Assembly (NCBI GenBank): GCA_043228905.1
Contig: JBHGNT010000009.1
Span: forward strand, 7,130,001-7,194,000
Length of the DNA stretch: 64,000 bases
Direction: 5' to 3'
DNA from: Azolla caroliniana
Taxonomy: Eukaryota; Polypodiophyta
A program made the translations under genes and the position numbers. The notes beneath the pieces are model-generated. The model was not told the origin of the DNA. It did not search any database and saw only the letters and a list, made by a program, of their open reading frames with translations. Below, in pieces: positions 9,903 to 21,582 of this stretch; position 1 is the stretch's first letter, and each line of letters starts with the position of its first letter.

Positions 9903-12900
9903 TTACCTTGAGCTCCTCATTCGGCTTTCTTCTGCTCGGTCGCTTGTCGTAGCCCCATCTTCGTCCTTAGCGTTCCGAAGCGTTGATCTGGGAGTGGCTT
10001 TGTTAGGCAATCGGTGATGTTCACCTCGGTGCCGATCTTCTGGACTTCGAGTTTCTTCTCGGTCACAAGCTTCCTTCATTGCTTCCGATGCTGCTATGTA
10101 CTCAACTTCTGTGGTAGACATAGTCGTGCACTCTTGTAGTTTCGACCTCCATCATATCGCACCACCACCATAGGTGAATATGTAGCCTGATGTCGATTTC
10201 CGATTGTCCGTGTTTCCGGCATAGTCGGAATCGGTGTAGCCTTCGACTTCGATTGATGGTATCAAACCGAATGTCAGCTGTGCATCCGTGGTTCCTTTCA
10301 GATAGCTAAGGGAGTTCTTGACGGCCTCCCAATGCTTCTTTCCTGGGTTTGACATGTACCGGCTGACCACCCCTACGGCATAGGCTAGGTCGGGTCGGGT
10401 CGCCACCATTGCGTACATGATACTTCCTACTGCCAATGCATTGTGTATCCTTCCATTAAGCTCTCTCCTTGTCATTTGCAGTAGAGTCTCTATCTGATAG
10501 TCTGATCAATGTCAGAAGCGGTGTCGGTGCTGGCTTCGCATTCTCCATGTTGAAGCACTTCAGCACCTTGCAGATGTAGTCGGATTGGGAGAGTCGGAGA
10601 GTCCTGATCATCCGATTTCGGTCTATCCTCATGCCCAATATGTGTTAGGCTTGTCTGAGTTCCTTCATCGCAAATTTTGCATGAAGGCTCCACTTCAGCT
10701 TACAGATCTCTGCTTGATTGCTCCCTCCAATCAGCATGTCGTCGACATAAAGGATCAGATAGATCCTGGACTCGTCGGCCAGTTGCCAAACATACATGCA
10801 TGGGTCAGAGTCTAATCTGTTGTATCCAAGCTGCCTTATGTGGGAGTCGAACTTCTGGTACCACATTCTCGGCACTTGTTTGAGGCCATGTAGACTTTTC
10901 TTGAGTCTGCATACGAGGTAACTGTCCTCCCCCGTCAGCCTGCCGGTTGAGACATGTATATGTCTTCTTCCAAATCTCCGTGTAGGAATGTCGTCTTTAC
11001 GTCCATCTACTCGAGCTCTAGATCTTTTGTTGCCACGACTCCTAGTAGGAGTCGGAGGGTGGTCATCTTGACTACTAGTGAGAATATCTCATCGTAGTCG
11101 ACCCCGTATTCCTGTTTGAATCCTTTTGCCACAAGCCGAGCTTTGTACTTGGGTTTGTTTGAGTCACATACATACTTGTATCAGAACACCAATTTGCAAG
11201 GTAGCGTCTTTCTTCCTGCTCGTAGCTCGACTAACTCCCATGTCTGATTCTGATGAATTCACGAGTCCATTTCGGATTTCATGGCCTGTAGCCATGTTTC
11301 GGCGTGCGGTGCGGCCATAGCTTCATCATACGTGCTTGGTTCGCCTGCATCCGTGTAGTTGATGTAGTCGAGGCCCAGTTGATAAAACTCTGTTTGCCTT
11401 CGAGCTCGTCCAGATCTCCTGGGTGCCGTAATATCTGGTTCAAATTCATCGATCGGTTCTTTTTCACGATCGACATTTGTTGAACCAGTTGAGTCAGGAG
11501 TCTTGCTTGGTATTCTACCCCCGGTTTGGGATTTCAGTGGTGTTTGGTTGTTCTCCCCTGAGGTTATTGTCGACTCTTTTCTGACTTGTCCCTTGTTGAC
11601 TCTTCCTTGATCGTCCTTCGTTGATTCAGCTCTGTCTTTGATGACTTTGTCTTTGAGTTCGACGTTGGGCCTTATTGCCGATTCGGTGTTGGCTGGGACG
11701 TTGTCGGCTGGTTGGAGTTCAACTATTTGTTGACTCTTTGATTCGGCCCGGTTGGTCCGTCCTTCCACGGAAATGTTGTCATCTTCGAAGGATACCTTCT
11801 TACCAACTATTTTCTGCTCGTTCCGTTGAGAGAAGATAGATTCTTCATTGAAGACTACGTCGCTGCTTCGGATCAATTTCCAGTTCTCAGGGTCCCATAG
11901 CCGGTAGGCGAAGTCCTCATTGGTTCCATAACCAAGAAATATGCACTTTGTTGCATGGGGTGCCAACTTCGTCCTTTTGTCCCTAGGGATGAACGCATAG
12001 GCTTCGCATCCGAATATACGGAGCCTATTGTAGGTCGGTTGTTTGCCTGACCATAGTGCCTATGGCACTTCAAGCGTGATTGCTCTTGACGGTGCTAGAT
12101 TTATCAGGTACACTGCCGTCTGCAATGCCATGGCGCAGAATTCCAGGTTCAATCCAGCTTGCTGGAGCATTGCCGTCACCCTCTCCTGGATCGTTCGGTT
12201 GATCCATTCGCCACCCCATTCTGCATGGGTGTGTAAGGAACGGTCTTTTGATGCTGGATCCCTTTTTCGGACAGATATTGTTTGAAGGCTCTAGAGGTGT
12301 ACTAACCTCCGTTGTCGGATAGGAGTGTCTTCACTTTGTGTCCCGACCGGTTCTCCACTTCAGATATCCATCGAGTGAAGACCTCGAGCGCTTCATCTTT
12401 GGACTTGATGGAGTATGCCCAAACTTTCTGTGTACAGTCATCTACGAATGTGATGAAGTATCGGGAACCTCCTAGTGATCACTCTGGCATGGGCCCACAT
12501 ATGTCTGTGTGCACGAGCTCTAGGGGTTGTCGTACCGTCTCGTAGTGGAGAGAATGTGGACTTCAGATCTGTTTCCCATATCGACAATGCTCGCAGAAGT
12601 CCGTCTTTGCCTGGAGTTTCGGGATGTAGCCGATCAAGTCCGGCTTGAGACATGTGGCCAAGTCGGCCATGCCATAAGTTCGGGTCGGGTTTCTCGGCTA
12701 CGTTCACAGCCCCTTCAGGGTTGATCGCCATCAATGGGTACAGATTGTTTTACTTGTACCCAGTCCCGATTTTTAGGCTTCCCTGGCTGATCACCCATGT
12801 CGACTCGTGTAGAGTTGTTCGATACCCGTCTTTGGCTAACATGCCGATGGAGACCAGACTCCTCTTTAGATCGGGTACATTTCGAACTTGGTGCAGGGTT

Positions 12901-14012
12901 ATTCTGTTGCCATTTGGCAATCTGATGGGAACCTCCCTAGTTCCAGCTATCTTGCACTCCTACCCATTTCCTAGTCGGAATGTGCCACTAGTGTCGGTTG
13001 AATAGTTTGAGAACCATTCAACGTTGGGGGTCACGTGAAATGTGGCAACAGAGCCTAGTAGCCACGTGTGTGCATCTTGTGCACTGTAGAGGACTTCTCC
13101 GATCATCGAAACCTCTAGGGAGAGGATTTCTCTAGATCGGGTGTCGGCAACATTGATCTAGTTGCTGACTGGAGACTGGTCCGAGTCGGAATGTCCCCGA
13201 TTCCGCTCGGATCGCCGACCACTCGCTTTTCTTTTTATTGACCAACATCCATAAAACATTGTGGCCAGCTTTCGTGTAGTGTGTGCAGTACTCACTTGTT
13301 CGGCCCGTTTTCGACTTCGATCGTTGTTAGTCTCCCCTCGTTCTCAATCGGTTGTAGCGATGACCGGTTCTGTCAGCTTGTTCTTTCGGTTGAACTACTC
13401 AATCGAGTGGTGGGCTCATGCCGACTCGTCAATGAATAGTCCCATTGATTTTTGCTTGATGTCCTTTGTGAGGACTTGGCCAGTTGTTTCGTCCAAATTT
13501 AGGATCGGTCGGCTATTGGTGTATGTCGTACAGAATACCTCCCAACTCATTGGCAAGCTCGATAGGAGGGCAAGGGCTTTCACTTCTTCTTCGAAGTTGA
13601 TCCCTTGGGATGAGAGCTCTGACAACACCCGACTGAAGGTGTTGATGTGGGATGTTGCCGGATCAATCTCTTTCATCTTCATGTTGAACAATTGTTTGAT
13701 CAATATCAGTTTTGAAGATGAGGACTTCTTCTCATATACGGCCTGTAATTTCCCCCACAATGTCAACGTTGTCGTCTCTCTTGCCATGCTGAAATAGACA
13801 TTTTCAAACAGATGCATTCAGATGGTGGAGTGAGCTATTTCGTCCAATGACCTCCACTCTTCTGTTGTCATTGAAGCAGGCTTCTCGTTGTGTTGAATGG
13901 CTTTGACCTGCCTTCGGATGATCAAGACATCTTGCATCATCTCTTTCCACAAGGCAAAGTTTTTGCCGTTGAACTTTCTGATTTCAACTCTTGTTCCAGA
14001 TGTTGAAGCCAT
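9903..14012 (-). pseudogene. Element E gag-pol remnant
   Basis: Domains in order: gag (14012..13416; MASTSGTRVEIRKFNGKNF..WKEMMQDVLI, resembling J's MASTSG...FDGSNF), zinc domain/protease region (decayed, ~13350-12740), integrase zinc domain (12734.., LWHGRLGHMSQAGLDRLHPE), integrase core and tail (~12350-11770; SDVVFNEES), an acidic linker (11770-11390), RT (~11290-10640; MYVWQLADESRIYLILYVDDMLIGG, catalytic YVDD present), and RNase H (10475..9903; SDYAGNTDNRKSTSGYIFTYGGGAI, STTEVEYIAASEA). The first stop inside gag (TGA at ~13818) matches CGA in J. Many other stops and shifts follow. Confidence 0.8.
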
Positions 14013-14098
14013 ATTCTATCTATAGATTTGAGATTTCTGACCTGGTCTTTTCTTTCAGCTTCTCTTCTGTTGTTTGTTGCCACCGCACGGCAAAACCG

Positions 14099-14110
14099 GC
14101 TCTGATACCA
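14099..14110 (-). promoter_or_regulatory. Primer binding site of E (initiator tRNA-Met)
   Basis: TGGTATCAGAGC on the minus strand, four bases inside the LTR end at 14115. Confidence 0.85.
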
Positions 14111-14218
14111 CTTCTGGAATATGTCGTCGTTTATGTGGAAGTGTTTGTTCGATTTTATGGATGTGAACAACAAACAACGTAAACAGAAAGTACAAAGGGT
14201 TGATTGAGACTTAGACGT

Positions 14219-14874
14219 TGTCGCGTTGTTACGCGCGTGCGTGGAGAACAAGGCGGGACCACTGGGGTCTTGGACCGAGGAATAGGTGAGAAAAGGGAGA
14301 GAGAGAGAGAGACGCTCACACACGTATAGACAAAGAAGCGCACGGGGACGCGGCCCAACAACACAGGAGACACGAGTTGAGCAGGAGATAGCGTATAAGA
14401 GCACTAGTGTATGTATATAAATATATGTATGTATGCAAACAACTCGAACGGTTACAGCCGATCAGGACGGCGAGATGGATGCCGACGCCTGATTACCCAC
14501 GCATACAGGGGAGCAAGATGGAGATTCTGCCGGAAGCACACGGGCGTTCCACGGAGCAGAATCAGCCTCTCGAGAACCTGCACAAAAGAAAGCTATGGAG
14601 AACGACAGAGAAGAAGTGCTCGGTCCTAGTCCGACAGCACTTCGTCCCCTCTAGTGCGCGATACCTTCTCTCCCCGTCTCCCTCTCTTCTATAGCTCAAG
14701 GAGGGAGGCCGTTTCGCTCGTTTACATCACATTAATTCTCTCTATAGAATATTGCTACCTAGGATTCAACTTTTGTGCCTACCTATCTACTATACAAGGG
14801 GTGTGCCCACGTGTAAGGGCCGGTTCACACACACTATACACGGTTTGTGCCTGGGGACGGTTTTCTTCACGACA
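14219..14874 (-). mobile_element. 3' LTR of G
   Basis: 656 bp. On the minus strand it begins TGTCGTGAAGAAAACC immediately after the purine tract AGGTGGGGGCGGA (14875-14887). It contains a (GA)n run near 14299-14312 and a run of ATATATGTATGT near 14415. Confidence 0.9.
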
Positions 14875-14950
14875 TCCGCCCCCACCTAATCGCGCATCTA
14901 CCGGTATGCGCCAAAATTGGGTTCCTACTGGAGAAAACCAGTCTTTGCTT

Positions 14951-16357
14951 TTATTCCTCGTTTACCGGTTCGTCCTCCACCTCGGGCTGCTCGTCGTTGC
15001 TGTCCATGCCCCCTAGCCCCGGCTCAACGTCATGTCGTTTCTTGAACGCTTTGATCCTCTTCCCCACTACCAGTATCGCCATTCTCGTACCGTCGAGCTC
15101 CGCGAGATGGTACGTCCCATTGTCGTTGGCGCCTGTTACTACGTAAGGCCCGAACCACCTCCTCGCAAACTTCCGCGTGGCCCTGTGCTGATTGTCGAGG
15201 TTGCTGTCGTAGACTAGGACCCAATCGCCTTCCTTGATCTTCCTTGGCCGGAGCCGGTGCGTTCGGTCGAACCGGGCTTTGTTCCTTATCCTTGCTACCC
15301 GAAGTTTCTCTGTGGCTCGCTCTACGTCCTCTGGCCTCCGCTCGAGCTGTCGAATCCGCGCCGCCAACAGTTCCTTCCGGCTCATCTCATCCCTCCAGTC
15401 CATCGTGGCCCACGAGGAGATCGTTCGCTCTGTTGGCATGATCAGCTTCTGTCCGAACATAAGCTCTGCCGGCATGAACCCGGTTACCGAACTGTGCGTA
15501 GTCCGGTCCGCCCACAAGGCATAAGGTAGCAGTCGTGGCCAGTTCCCGACTTGGCCTCCGCACGCCCGTACTAGCGCTTTGAAAATCGGCCCATGTCTGC
15601 GCTCTACCTTCCCGTTCTCCTCCGGATTGTACGCTGTGGTGAGCGAAAGTTTGACTCCTAGCCGGTCGAACAGCTCCTCGGCCTCTTCTGCGTCCAACTC
15701 ACCACGGTCAGCTACGATCTTCCCTACACACCCATATCGACATACCACGTCCTCAATCAAAAACCGGCACATGGCTGCAGTCGTCTTGTTCTGCAGGGCT
15801 CGGCCTTCAACCTGGTTCGTTAGATCCTCCCGAGCCAGCACCAGATACCACATCTGTCCTACCCCCATTGGCATCGTCACCCAATCCACCATCCACTTGA
15901 AGTGGACGGTCGGAGGGTAGGTCGGGTGAAGCTCGTCCCGGTGTCGGATCATGGAGTGCACCTGACAGCTTTCGCAAATCGTCACGAACCGATGCACGTC
16001 CCGCTATAGTCCCGGCCACCAGTACTTCCCCTTTAGCTTTTCGAACGTGGCCCACGTTCCACAGTGTCCAGCCCAAGGACTATCGTGGTACGCCGCCAGC
16101 AAATCCTCCTGTTCCTCCTTCTTTGCCACCACTCGAAGCGGGATGCCGTTCCTCTTCTTCGGGTGCTTCCATATGTACCCGTCCCGGAGAAAGAATCGGT
16201 ACGCTTTCTTCTGAATCCAGTTGGCCTCATCCTTTGTCCATGCCGCGTCCGGTCTCATTGTTTTCAGGAACCCGCCGATCTGCAGCCACTCCCCATTGTA
16301 CTTGCTCTCGTCGAAATCGTTAAGCGTGGAGTGCATTCCCTGCCGGTTGTTACGTAA
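14951..16357 (-). pseudogene. Element G integrase
   Basis: Integrase inserts the element cDNA into the genome. The zinc domain lies at ~16100-15970 (H..SPWAGHCGTWATFEKLKGKYWWP, then ICESC). The catalytic core has the first Asp in FKWMVDWVTMP, the second in KIVADRGELDAEEAEE and the Glu in YNPEENGKVERRHGP, so the DD35E triad is present. The C-terminal basic region ends KRIKAFKKRHDVEPG plus an acidic tail, with no chromodomain. A TAG at 16006-16004 and a frameshift near 16340 separate it from RNase H. Confidence 0.85.
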
Positions 16358-18416
16358 GCCGCCTCGAAGAAGTCCACGCCGACTTCCTCGTCCTCCGAAA
16401 CCATGCCGCCCTCGTTTTCGAACCTCGCCCTTGAAAGCATGTCGGCCATGGCACTGTCTTTTCCGGAAATGTGTCGTACTTCCGGATTTAGGGACTTGAT
16501 GTACGCTATCCACCTGAGCATTGCCAGGTTCGGCGTCGCGCATCCGGAAACCATGCCAAGAATTGGCAGGCAGTCCGTCTCGATAATTACCTCTGTCCCG
16601 ATCAGGTAGTCTTTATCGGCCTTTACCGCCGAAATAATACCCCAGAGCTCGCGTTTAACCTGGGCGTATCCTCGTTGTCGCTCACTGAGGACCTTCGCGC
16701 CGAACCGGATCGGGAAACGCATGCCGTCCTCGTCCTCTTGGTTGACGACCCATCCGATCCTGGTCGGACTCGTGTCTACCGTTACGTAAATTGGAGCGTC
16801 CTTTCCGTAGACAGCCTTTCGGAGCGCCGGAGCTGCGGCAAGTGCTTCCTTCATCTTTCGGACAGACTCTGTATGCTCGTCTCTCTACTCGAATTTTCGC
16901 CCCTTTTTCAGCAACCCGTATAACGGCTCCATGACGTGGGCGTAATGCGGGATCCATATGTGGTAGAACGCGCATGCTCCCAAGAGCCTCCGAACCTCCG
17001 TGACCGAGCTACAGTCGTGATTCATCGCGGAGATGGCTTCTACCTTAGCCGGAGATGGTTTTCGGCTGTACGACCCGCATAGGTGTCCGACGACCATGAT
17101 CTCTGATTGCCCGAAGGCCGATTTTCCCCCGGAGAAGGTGAGCCTCATGCCCTCTAACCTCTACAACACCTTCTCGCAGTCACGGATGTGCGTCGCCATG
17201 AATTTCCGACACCCGTCCGGTCCGATCGTCTCGTCCTTTTCCTCCACCGGGCATCCCTTGATCAGGATGTCGTCCAAGAACGGCATGGTGATGTCCGGGA
17301 TGCAGTCCCTGAGCACTTTGTTCATCGCATTCACCATGTGAGCCTCTGAGTTCGTCCCTCCTTGTGGCAGGGTACACATCCGCACTAGGTCGAGAGGAGT
17401 CCGCATCGTCGTAATGTCTCTGCTCTCCACGGCTAGTTGGAACTTATCGTACCCCGAGTACAGATCACCGACAGAATAGATCGACCTTCCAGCGAAGGCC
17501 TCCGCGAACTCATCTATGGTCGGTCCGATTCCCGCATTACGGATGGTCACCTTGTTGACCGGTTGTAGGTCCTAGATGAAGCGCAGCGTGCCGTTCTTCT
17601 TCGGCACCGTAAACCACCGATTCGAATACGGGGCACTCGACGGTTCGAGGATGCCCATCTCCACCTTCTGCTTCAGGAGCTTCATCAACTTCAGGATGTG
17701 AGCTCTTGGCACCCGAATCGGCTTGAGATTCCACGGTACATGCGGCACCGTGAAGATCACCATCGGTTCGACAACTGTCGGGTCTACACACCCGATCTCC
17801 TCCGGTGAGAATGCAAAAGCCTTCCTGTGCCTTCCGAGCATTCTCTGAAACCGGTCCTCCTCCACCGGCAGTAGGAAGCCGCCCCCACCGACCTTGAGCT
17901 CCCGTAGCGTTATGTCGGTGAACCGATGCCCTATGCCAGCCGGATTCCGTAAACTTGGGTCCAACGCGACCCCTTTTATCCGCTCCTCACTGCCCTCCGG
18001 CAAGGGTGTCGCGACTGGCCTCACCTTCCGGTCCATAGTCTTGTATTTCGTATCCACGCGGGCCATCCAATCCGACCCGATCCTTTCCCCGAAGTCCGTG
18101 ATGACTTCGTACATTCCCATTGATCCTACCGGAACGGTCCGGTCTTCTCTAAGGTCTTCATCGATCACCTTTCATAGTTTGCCCAAGGTGTCATCAAAAG
18201 AGACCGCCTCCACGGCGCCATTGATGTCTTCGTCGGGGAAGAGGACTCTGCATCCCTTGATCCGCTCCTCCACTCGCTTCCTCTCCCAGCTGCTAACGCC
18301 GGTTATAGTACTACCCATGGTACAAGTCTTCTTCCGTACTGTACATTTGTGGGGTTGTTCTCAGGAGTCCAGACTATCGCGGCCACACGCCTTGATAGCC
18401 CTCTCTAAAAATCCCC
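16340..18416 (-). pseudogene. Element G reverse transcriptase and RNase H
   Basis: One reading frame from ~18416 to ~16340. RT begins near VIDEDLREDRTVP and includes GILEPSSAPYSNRWFTVPKKNG, LQPVNK, SVGDLYSGYDKFQL and the catalytic FLDDILIKG (Phe in place of the usual Tyr). A connection domain follows (EVRRLLGACAFYHIWIPHYAHVMEPLYGLLKKG). RNase H has VTVDTSPTRIGW, KREL, IIETDCLP and RHISGKDSAMADMLSRA. The order RT-RNase H before integrase defines Ty3/gypsy. Stops: TGA ~18171, TAG 17572, 17161 and 16885, three of four being TAG. Confidence 0.9.
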
Positions 18417-18560
18417 TCAGGTTTCGCTGCCGAGGGCCTCACGGTTACGCTCGTGGTTTGGTCTTACCGTTAGGAACTGGACCGAGTGGCGCCCGTCCTG
18501 GCTTTTGACTCTTGCATAGGCTGAACCGTTGTCCAGCACCTTGATCTCCATCCGTGCCGC
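18417..18560 (-). pseudogene. Element G protease-RT linker, left of solo LTR
   Basis: Encodes ARMEIKVLDNGSAYARVKS and onward, the continuation of the protease domain. When the solo LTR (18561-19797) and one ccgc copy are removed, the frame runs straight on from GEPYITA at 19798 into ARMEIKV. This confirms the LTR as a later insertion into one coding sequence. Confidence 0.8.
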
Positions 18561-18944
18561 TGTCGTGAAGATTTTCGGCAATAGTGTGAAAATCGCATAA
18601 AACGTACGAAATCGAGTATGAATCACATAGTACAATAATTGTGAAGATAACATTTTAAATAGATTTAATATCTAAGTACAAAATGATGGAGGTTTCGAAT
18701 GCACTTTATTACACGAGAAACGGACAACTAAATGTCAAGATATGAGGGTATAAAGTTTGTAAAAGGAAAGGAAAAAATTGTGAGATATCCCACATAGGCA
18801 CGACAAATACAACTCTCATCATATATAAGGTGGAGCAAAATATATTATCTTTGTGTCTATGTGTGGAGCATAGAGAGTTCAAGGTAACTTGAACTAAGAG
18901 TGGAGGTGGGCTAGCTACTCGTAAAGGGTTTTGGCCAACCAAAA

Positions 18945-19215
18945 CCGGACCGACGATGGAGCCGGTGATCCGGCGGCATCCGACGGCAATCCGACGACGG
19001 TGATCTGACGGCATCCGGTGAGGCACCGGTAACCGATGGCATCCGGCGGCGGCACCGGTATCCGACGATGGCATCTGGCGGCGGCAACGGTAACCGACGG
19101 CATCCAGCGCCCCGGTATCCGGCGGCATCCGGCGAGGCACCGGTAACCGATGGCATCCGGCGGCGGCACCGGTATTCGACGACGCACCGGTAACCGATGG
19201 TATCCGGCGAACCGG
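18945..19215. repeat. GC-rich minisatellite in B LTR
   Basis: Imperfect repeats of GGCATCCGGCG / GCACCGGTAACCGA / GCACCGGTATCCG. The sister LTR at 20583 has only a short version (~20955-21065), so the array length varies between copies. Confidence 0.8.
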
Positions 19216-19263
19216 CGACTAGATAAATAAATATATAAATATATATACATATTTAAATATACA

Positions 19264-19335
19264 AGGAGGGCAAGTAAGGATTCGAACCTTGCACCTCCAA
19301 GTTAGGAGTCAATTGGCTTACCATTAAGCCATGCT
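19264..19335 (-). other. tRNA-like A-box/B-box module in B LTR
   Basis: On the minus strand: TGGCTTAATGG (A-box-like), then exactly 32 bases, then GGTTCGAATCC (perfect B-box). The D-arm can pair (GCTT/AAGC) and four T-arm pairs form. The acceptor and anticodon stems do not fold, so it is not a functional tRNA gene. A matching copy lies at ~21113-21183. Confidence 0.65.
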
Positions 19336-19797
19336 ATTTAGTTGAAATTATATTTCTATCATTATACTTTTACATGTAAATTCTCACACATGAGAACTAA
19401 AATGAGTGACATGGTTATCATGCACCACATGTAATACATAAGCGCCAAATGGCAAACATGCAATTTATGCATGTCTTGTACCCTCACATGCATCATATGC
19501 ATAAGAGCATCTATAAAAGAGGGAAGGGGGAGGAGAAAAAACACGGTTTTTTTTATGAAATTAAGAAGAAGAAATTCGTTATCAAACTGATCGTGTAACT
19601 TGTTTCTTAAATCTAAAGTTAAAAGTTCAATCAATCTCTCTCAATCATGTAATCTCAACTTCTCTCTTTCCCAATCTATCTTAAGTACTTTCTCGCTAAA
19701 CCTTGCGCCAAAGCTTGTACCGACTTTGAATCCTTCCGGTCTAGAACCCCGGCGGTTCCGCCTCACGATCCGCACGTAGTGACGGATCTTCACGACA

Positions 19798-20582
19798 CCG
19801 CCGTGATATATGGCTCTCCTAGTATAACCGGATGCGAGGACGTCTCCTGCACGAAGAAGTGCTAGTCGATCTCGACATCGCCGATTTTCACCCGTACATT
19901 CGGACAAGCCCCATGTAGTTCTTCCGTGGCGCGCGTCGCTGCCTGTATCTTCTAGCCATGCTTGGTGTTGATCGGCCATTTCCCCTTCTTGTAGAAGTCC
20001 ATGGACATCAAATTGATTTTTGACCCGTGGTCCTCCAACGCCACCACTGGTTCATGAACATCTCCGATCTTCACGGGGGTCTCTGTGGTCGCTCTGGCCT
20101 AGTGCGGCCTTGAATAGTGGCTCTCCGCCAACTCGTCTTCCAGTGCCATGTCCTCTATGTGCGTCATCCGCACCTCCACCGGCTTCTCCAGTTCTGTCTC
20201 CATTGACAGCCTCTTCCTCTTCACCAGGTCTACGATGGAGTCGTGGAACTCTCTCTTGGCGATCCCGAGCACTTCCCTCAGCGACAGTTCCACCTTGCTG
20301 TCGAGGATTCGTTCTTCCAGGACCTTTCGCAGGTCCGTGGATCTTTCGATTTCTGTGCCCAGCCGGTACCCGCCCTTCTTGGGATTATCCTGGGCGTTGG
20401 TTACACCGGCCTCATTCCGCCTTTGCCCGAATCGAGTTTCATATCGTTGCGAGGGCCCGCCCCCCCCGGTTTTTCCTACCCGCTTGTCCTCTACTAGAGC
20501 CTCATAGTTTTGACAAGCGGCTTCGACGAAGCCCATCTTTTCTTCCGCCGGGTCACTCCACCCGATTATCTCCCGGACCCGT
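19798..20582 (-). pseudogene. Element G protease region between the solo LTRs
   Basis: The 3' part of gag/linker (20582..20100; a charged, coiled-coil-prone stretch with repeated E/K/R) runs into a retropepsin-like domain: ALEDHGSKINLMS (~20030), where the usual DSG/DTG triad is DHG, then VRVKIGDVEID, HFFVQETSSHPVILGEPYI. TAG stops occur at ~20098 and ~19871, the latter between GDVEID and HFF. The catalytic Asp is present, but Ser/Thr is replaced by His. Confidence 0.75.
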
Positions 20583-21582
20583 TGTCGTGAAGATTTTCGG
20601 CAATAGTGTGAAAATCCCATAAAACGTACAAAATCGAGTATGAATCACGTAATACAATAATTGTGAAGATAACATTTTTAATATCTAAGTACAAAATGAT
20701 GGAGGTTTCGAATGCACTTTATTACACGAGAAATGGACAACTAAATGTCAAGATATGAGGGTATAAAGTTTGTGAAAATAAAAGAGAAAATTGTGAGATA
20801 TCCCACATAGGCACGACAAATACGACTCTCATCATATATAAGGTGGAGCAAAAGATATTATCTTTGTGTCTATGTGTAGAGCATAGAGAGTTCAAGGTAA
20901 CTTGAACTTAGAGTGGAGGTGGCTAGCTACCCAAAAAGGGTTTTGGCCAACCAAAACCGGACCGGCGATGGAGCCGGTGATCCGACGGCATCCGACGGCA
21001 ATCCGGCGGCGGCATGCGGCACCGGTATCCGGCGTCGGCGTCGGCATTCGGCGGCGGCATCCGGCGACTAGATAAAATAAATATATAAAAATATATACAT
21101 ATTTACATATACAAGGAGGGCAAGTATGGATTCAAACCTTGCACCTCCAAGTTAGGAGTCAAATGGCTTACCATTAAGCCATGGTATTTAGTTTAAATTA
21201 TATTTCTATCATTGTACTTTTACATGTAAATTCTCATCCATGAGTGCTAAAATAAGTGACATGGTTAGCATGCACCACATGTAATACTTAAGCGCCAAAT
21301 GGCAAACATGCAATTTATGCATGTCTTGTACCCTCACATGCATCATATGCATGAGAGCATCTATAAAAGAGGGAAGGGGGAGGAGAAAAAGACGGTTTTT
21401 TTTTATGAAAATTAAGAGGAAGAAATTCGTTTTCAAATCAATCGTGTAATCTCAATTTTTCTCTTTCCCAATCTATCTTAAGTACTTTCTCGCCAAAGCT
21501 TGTATCGACTCTAAATCCTTCTGGTCCAGAACCCCGGCGGTTCCGCCTCACGATCCGCGCGTAGTGACGGATCTTCACGACA
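20583..21582 (+). mobile_element. Second solo B-type LTR inside G (TSD ccgt)
   Basis: 1000 bp, TGTCGTGAAG to CTTCACGACA, flanked by ccgt at 20579-20582 and 21583-21586. It is about 90% like the 18561 copy outside the minisatellite. It contains the tRNA-like module (21113-21183) and the CTATAAAAGAGG box (~21361). Confidence 0.9.

Larger units (their letters stand above)
18561..19797 (+). mobile_element. Solo B-type LTR inside G pol (TSD ccgc)
   Basis: 1237 bp between TGTCGTGAAG and CTTCACGACA, a perfect 10-bp terminal inverted repeat. It is flanked by ccgc on both sides (18557-18560 and 19798-19801). It has a GC-rich minisatellite (18945-19215), a tRNA-like module (19264-19335, minus) and a TATAAAAGAGG box at ~19511. 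It carries no internal domain, so it is the recombination remnant of a full element. Confidence 0.9.

Noticed and set aside
18945-19215. CRISPR-like array
   Set aside because: Degenerate GC-rich units without constant repeats or unique spacers, inside an LTR.
19264-19335. A functional tRNA gene
   Set aside because: A- and B-boxes are good, but the acceptor and anticodon stems do not pair, and the same sequence recurs inside another LTR copy.
20020-20622. 200-codon plus-strand frame across the G protease region
   Set aside because: Ser/Pro/Arg-rich antisense of the gypsy frame, which itself has protease motifs.
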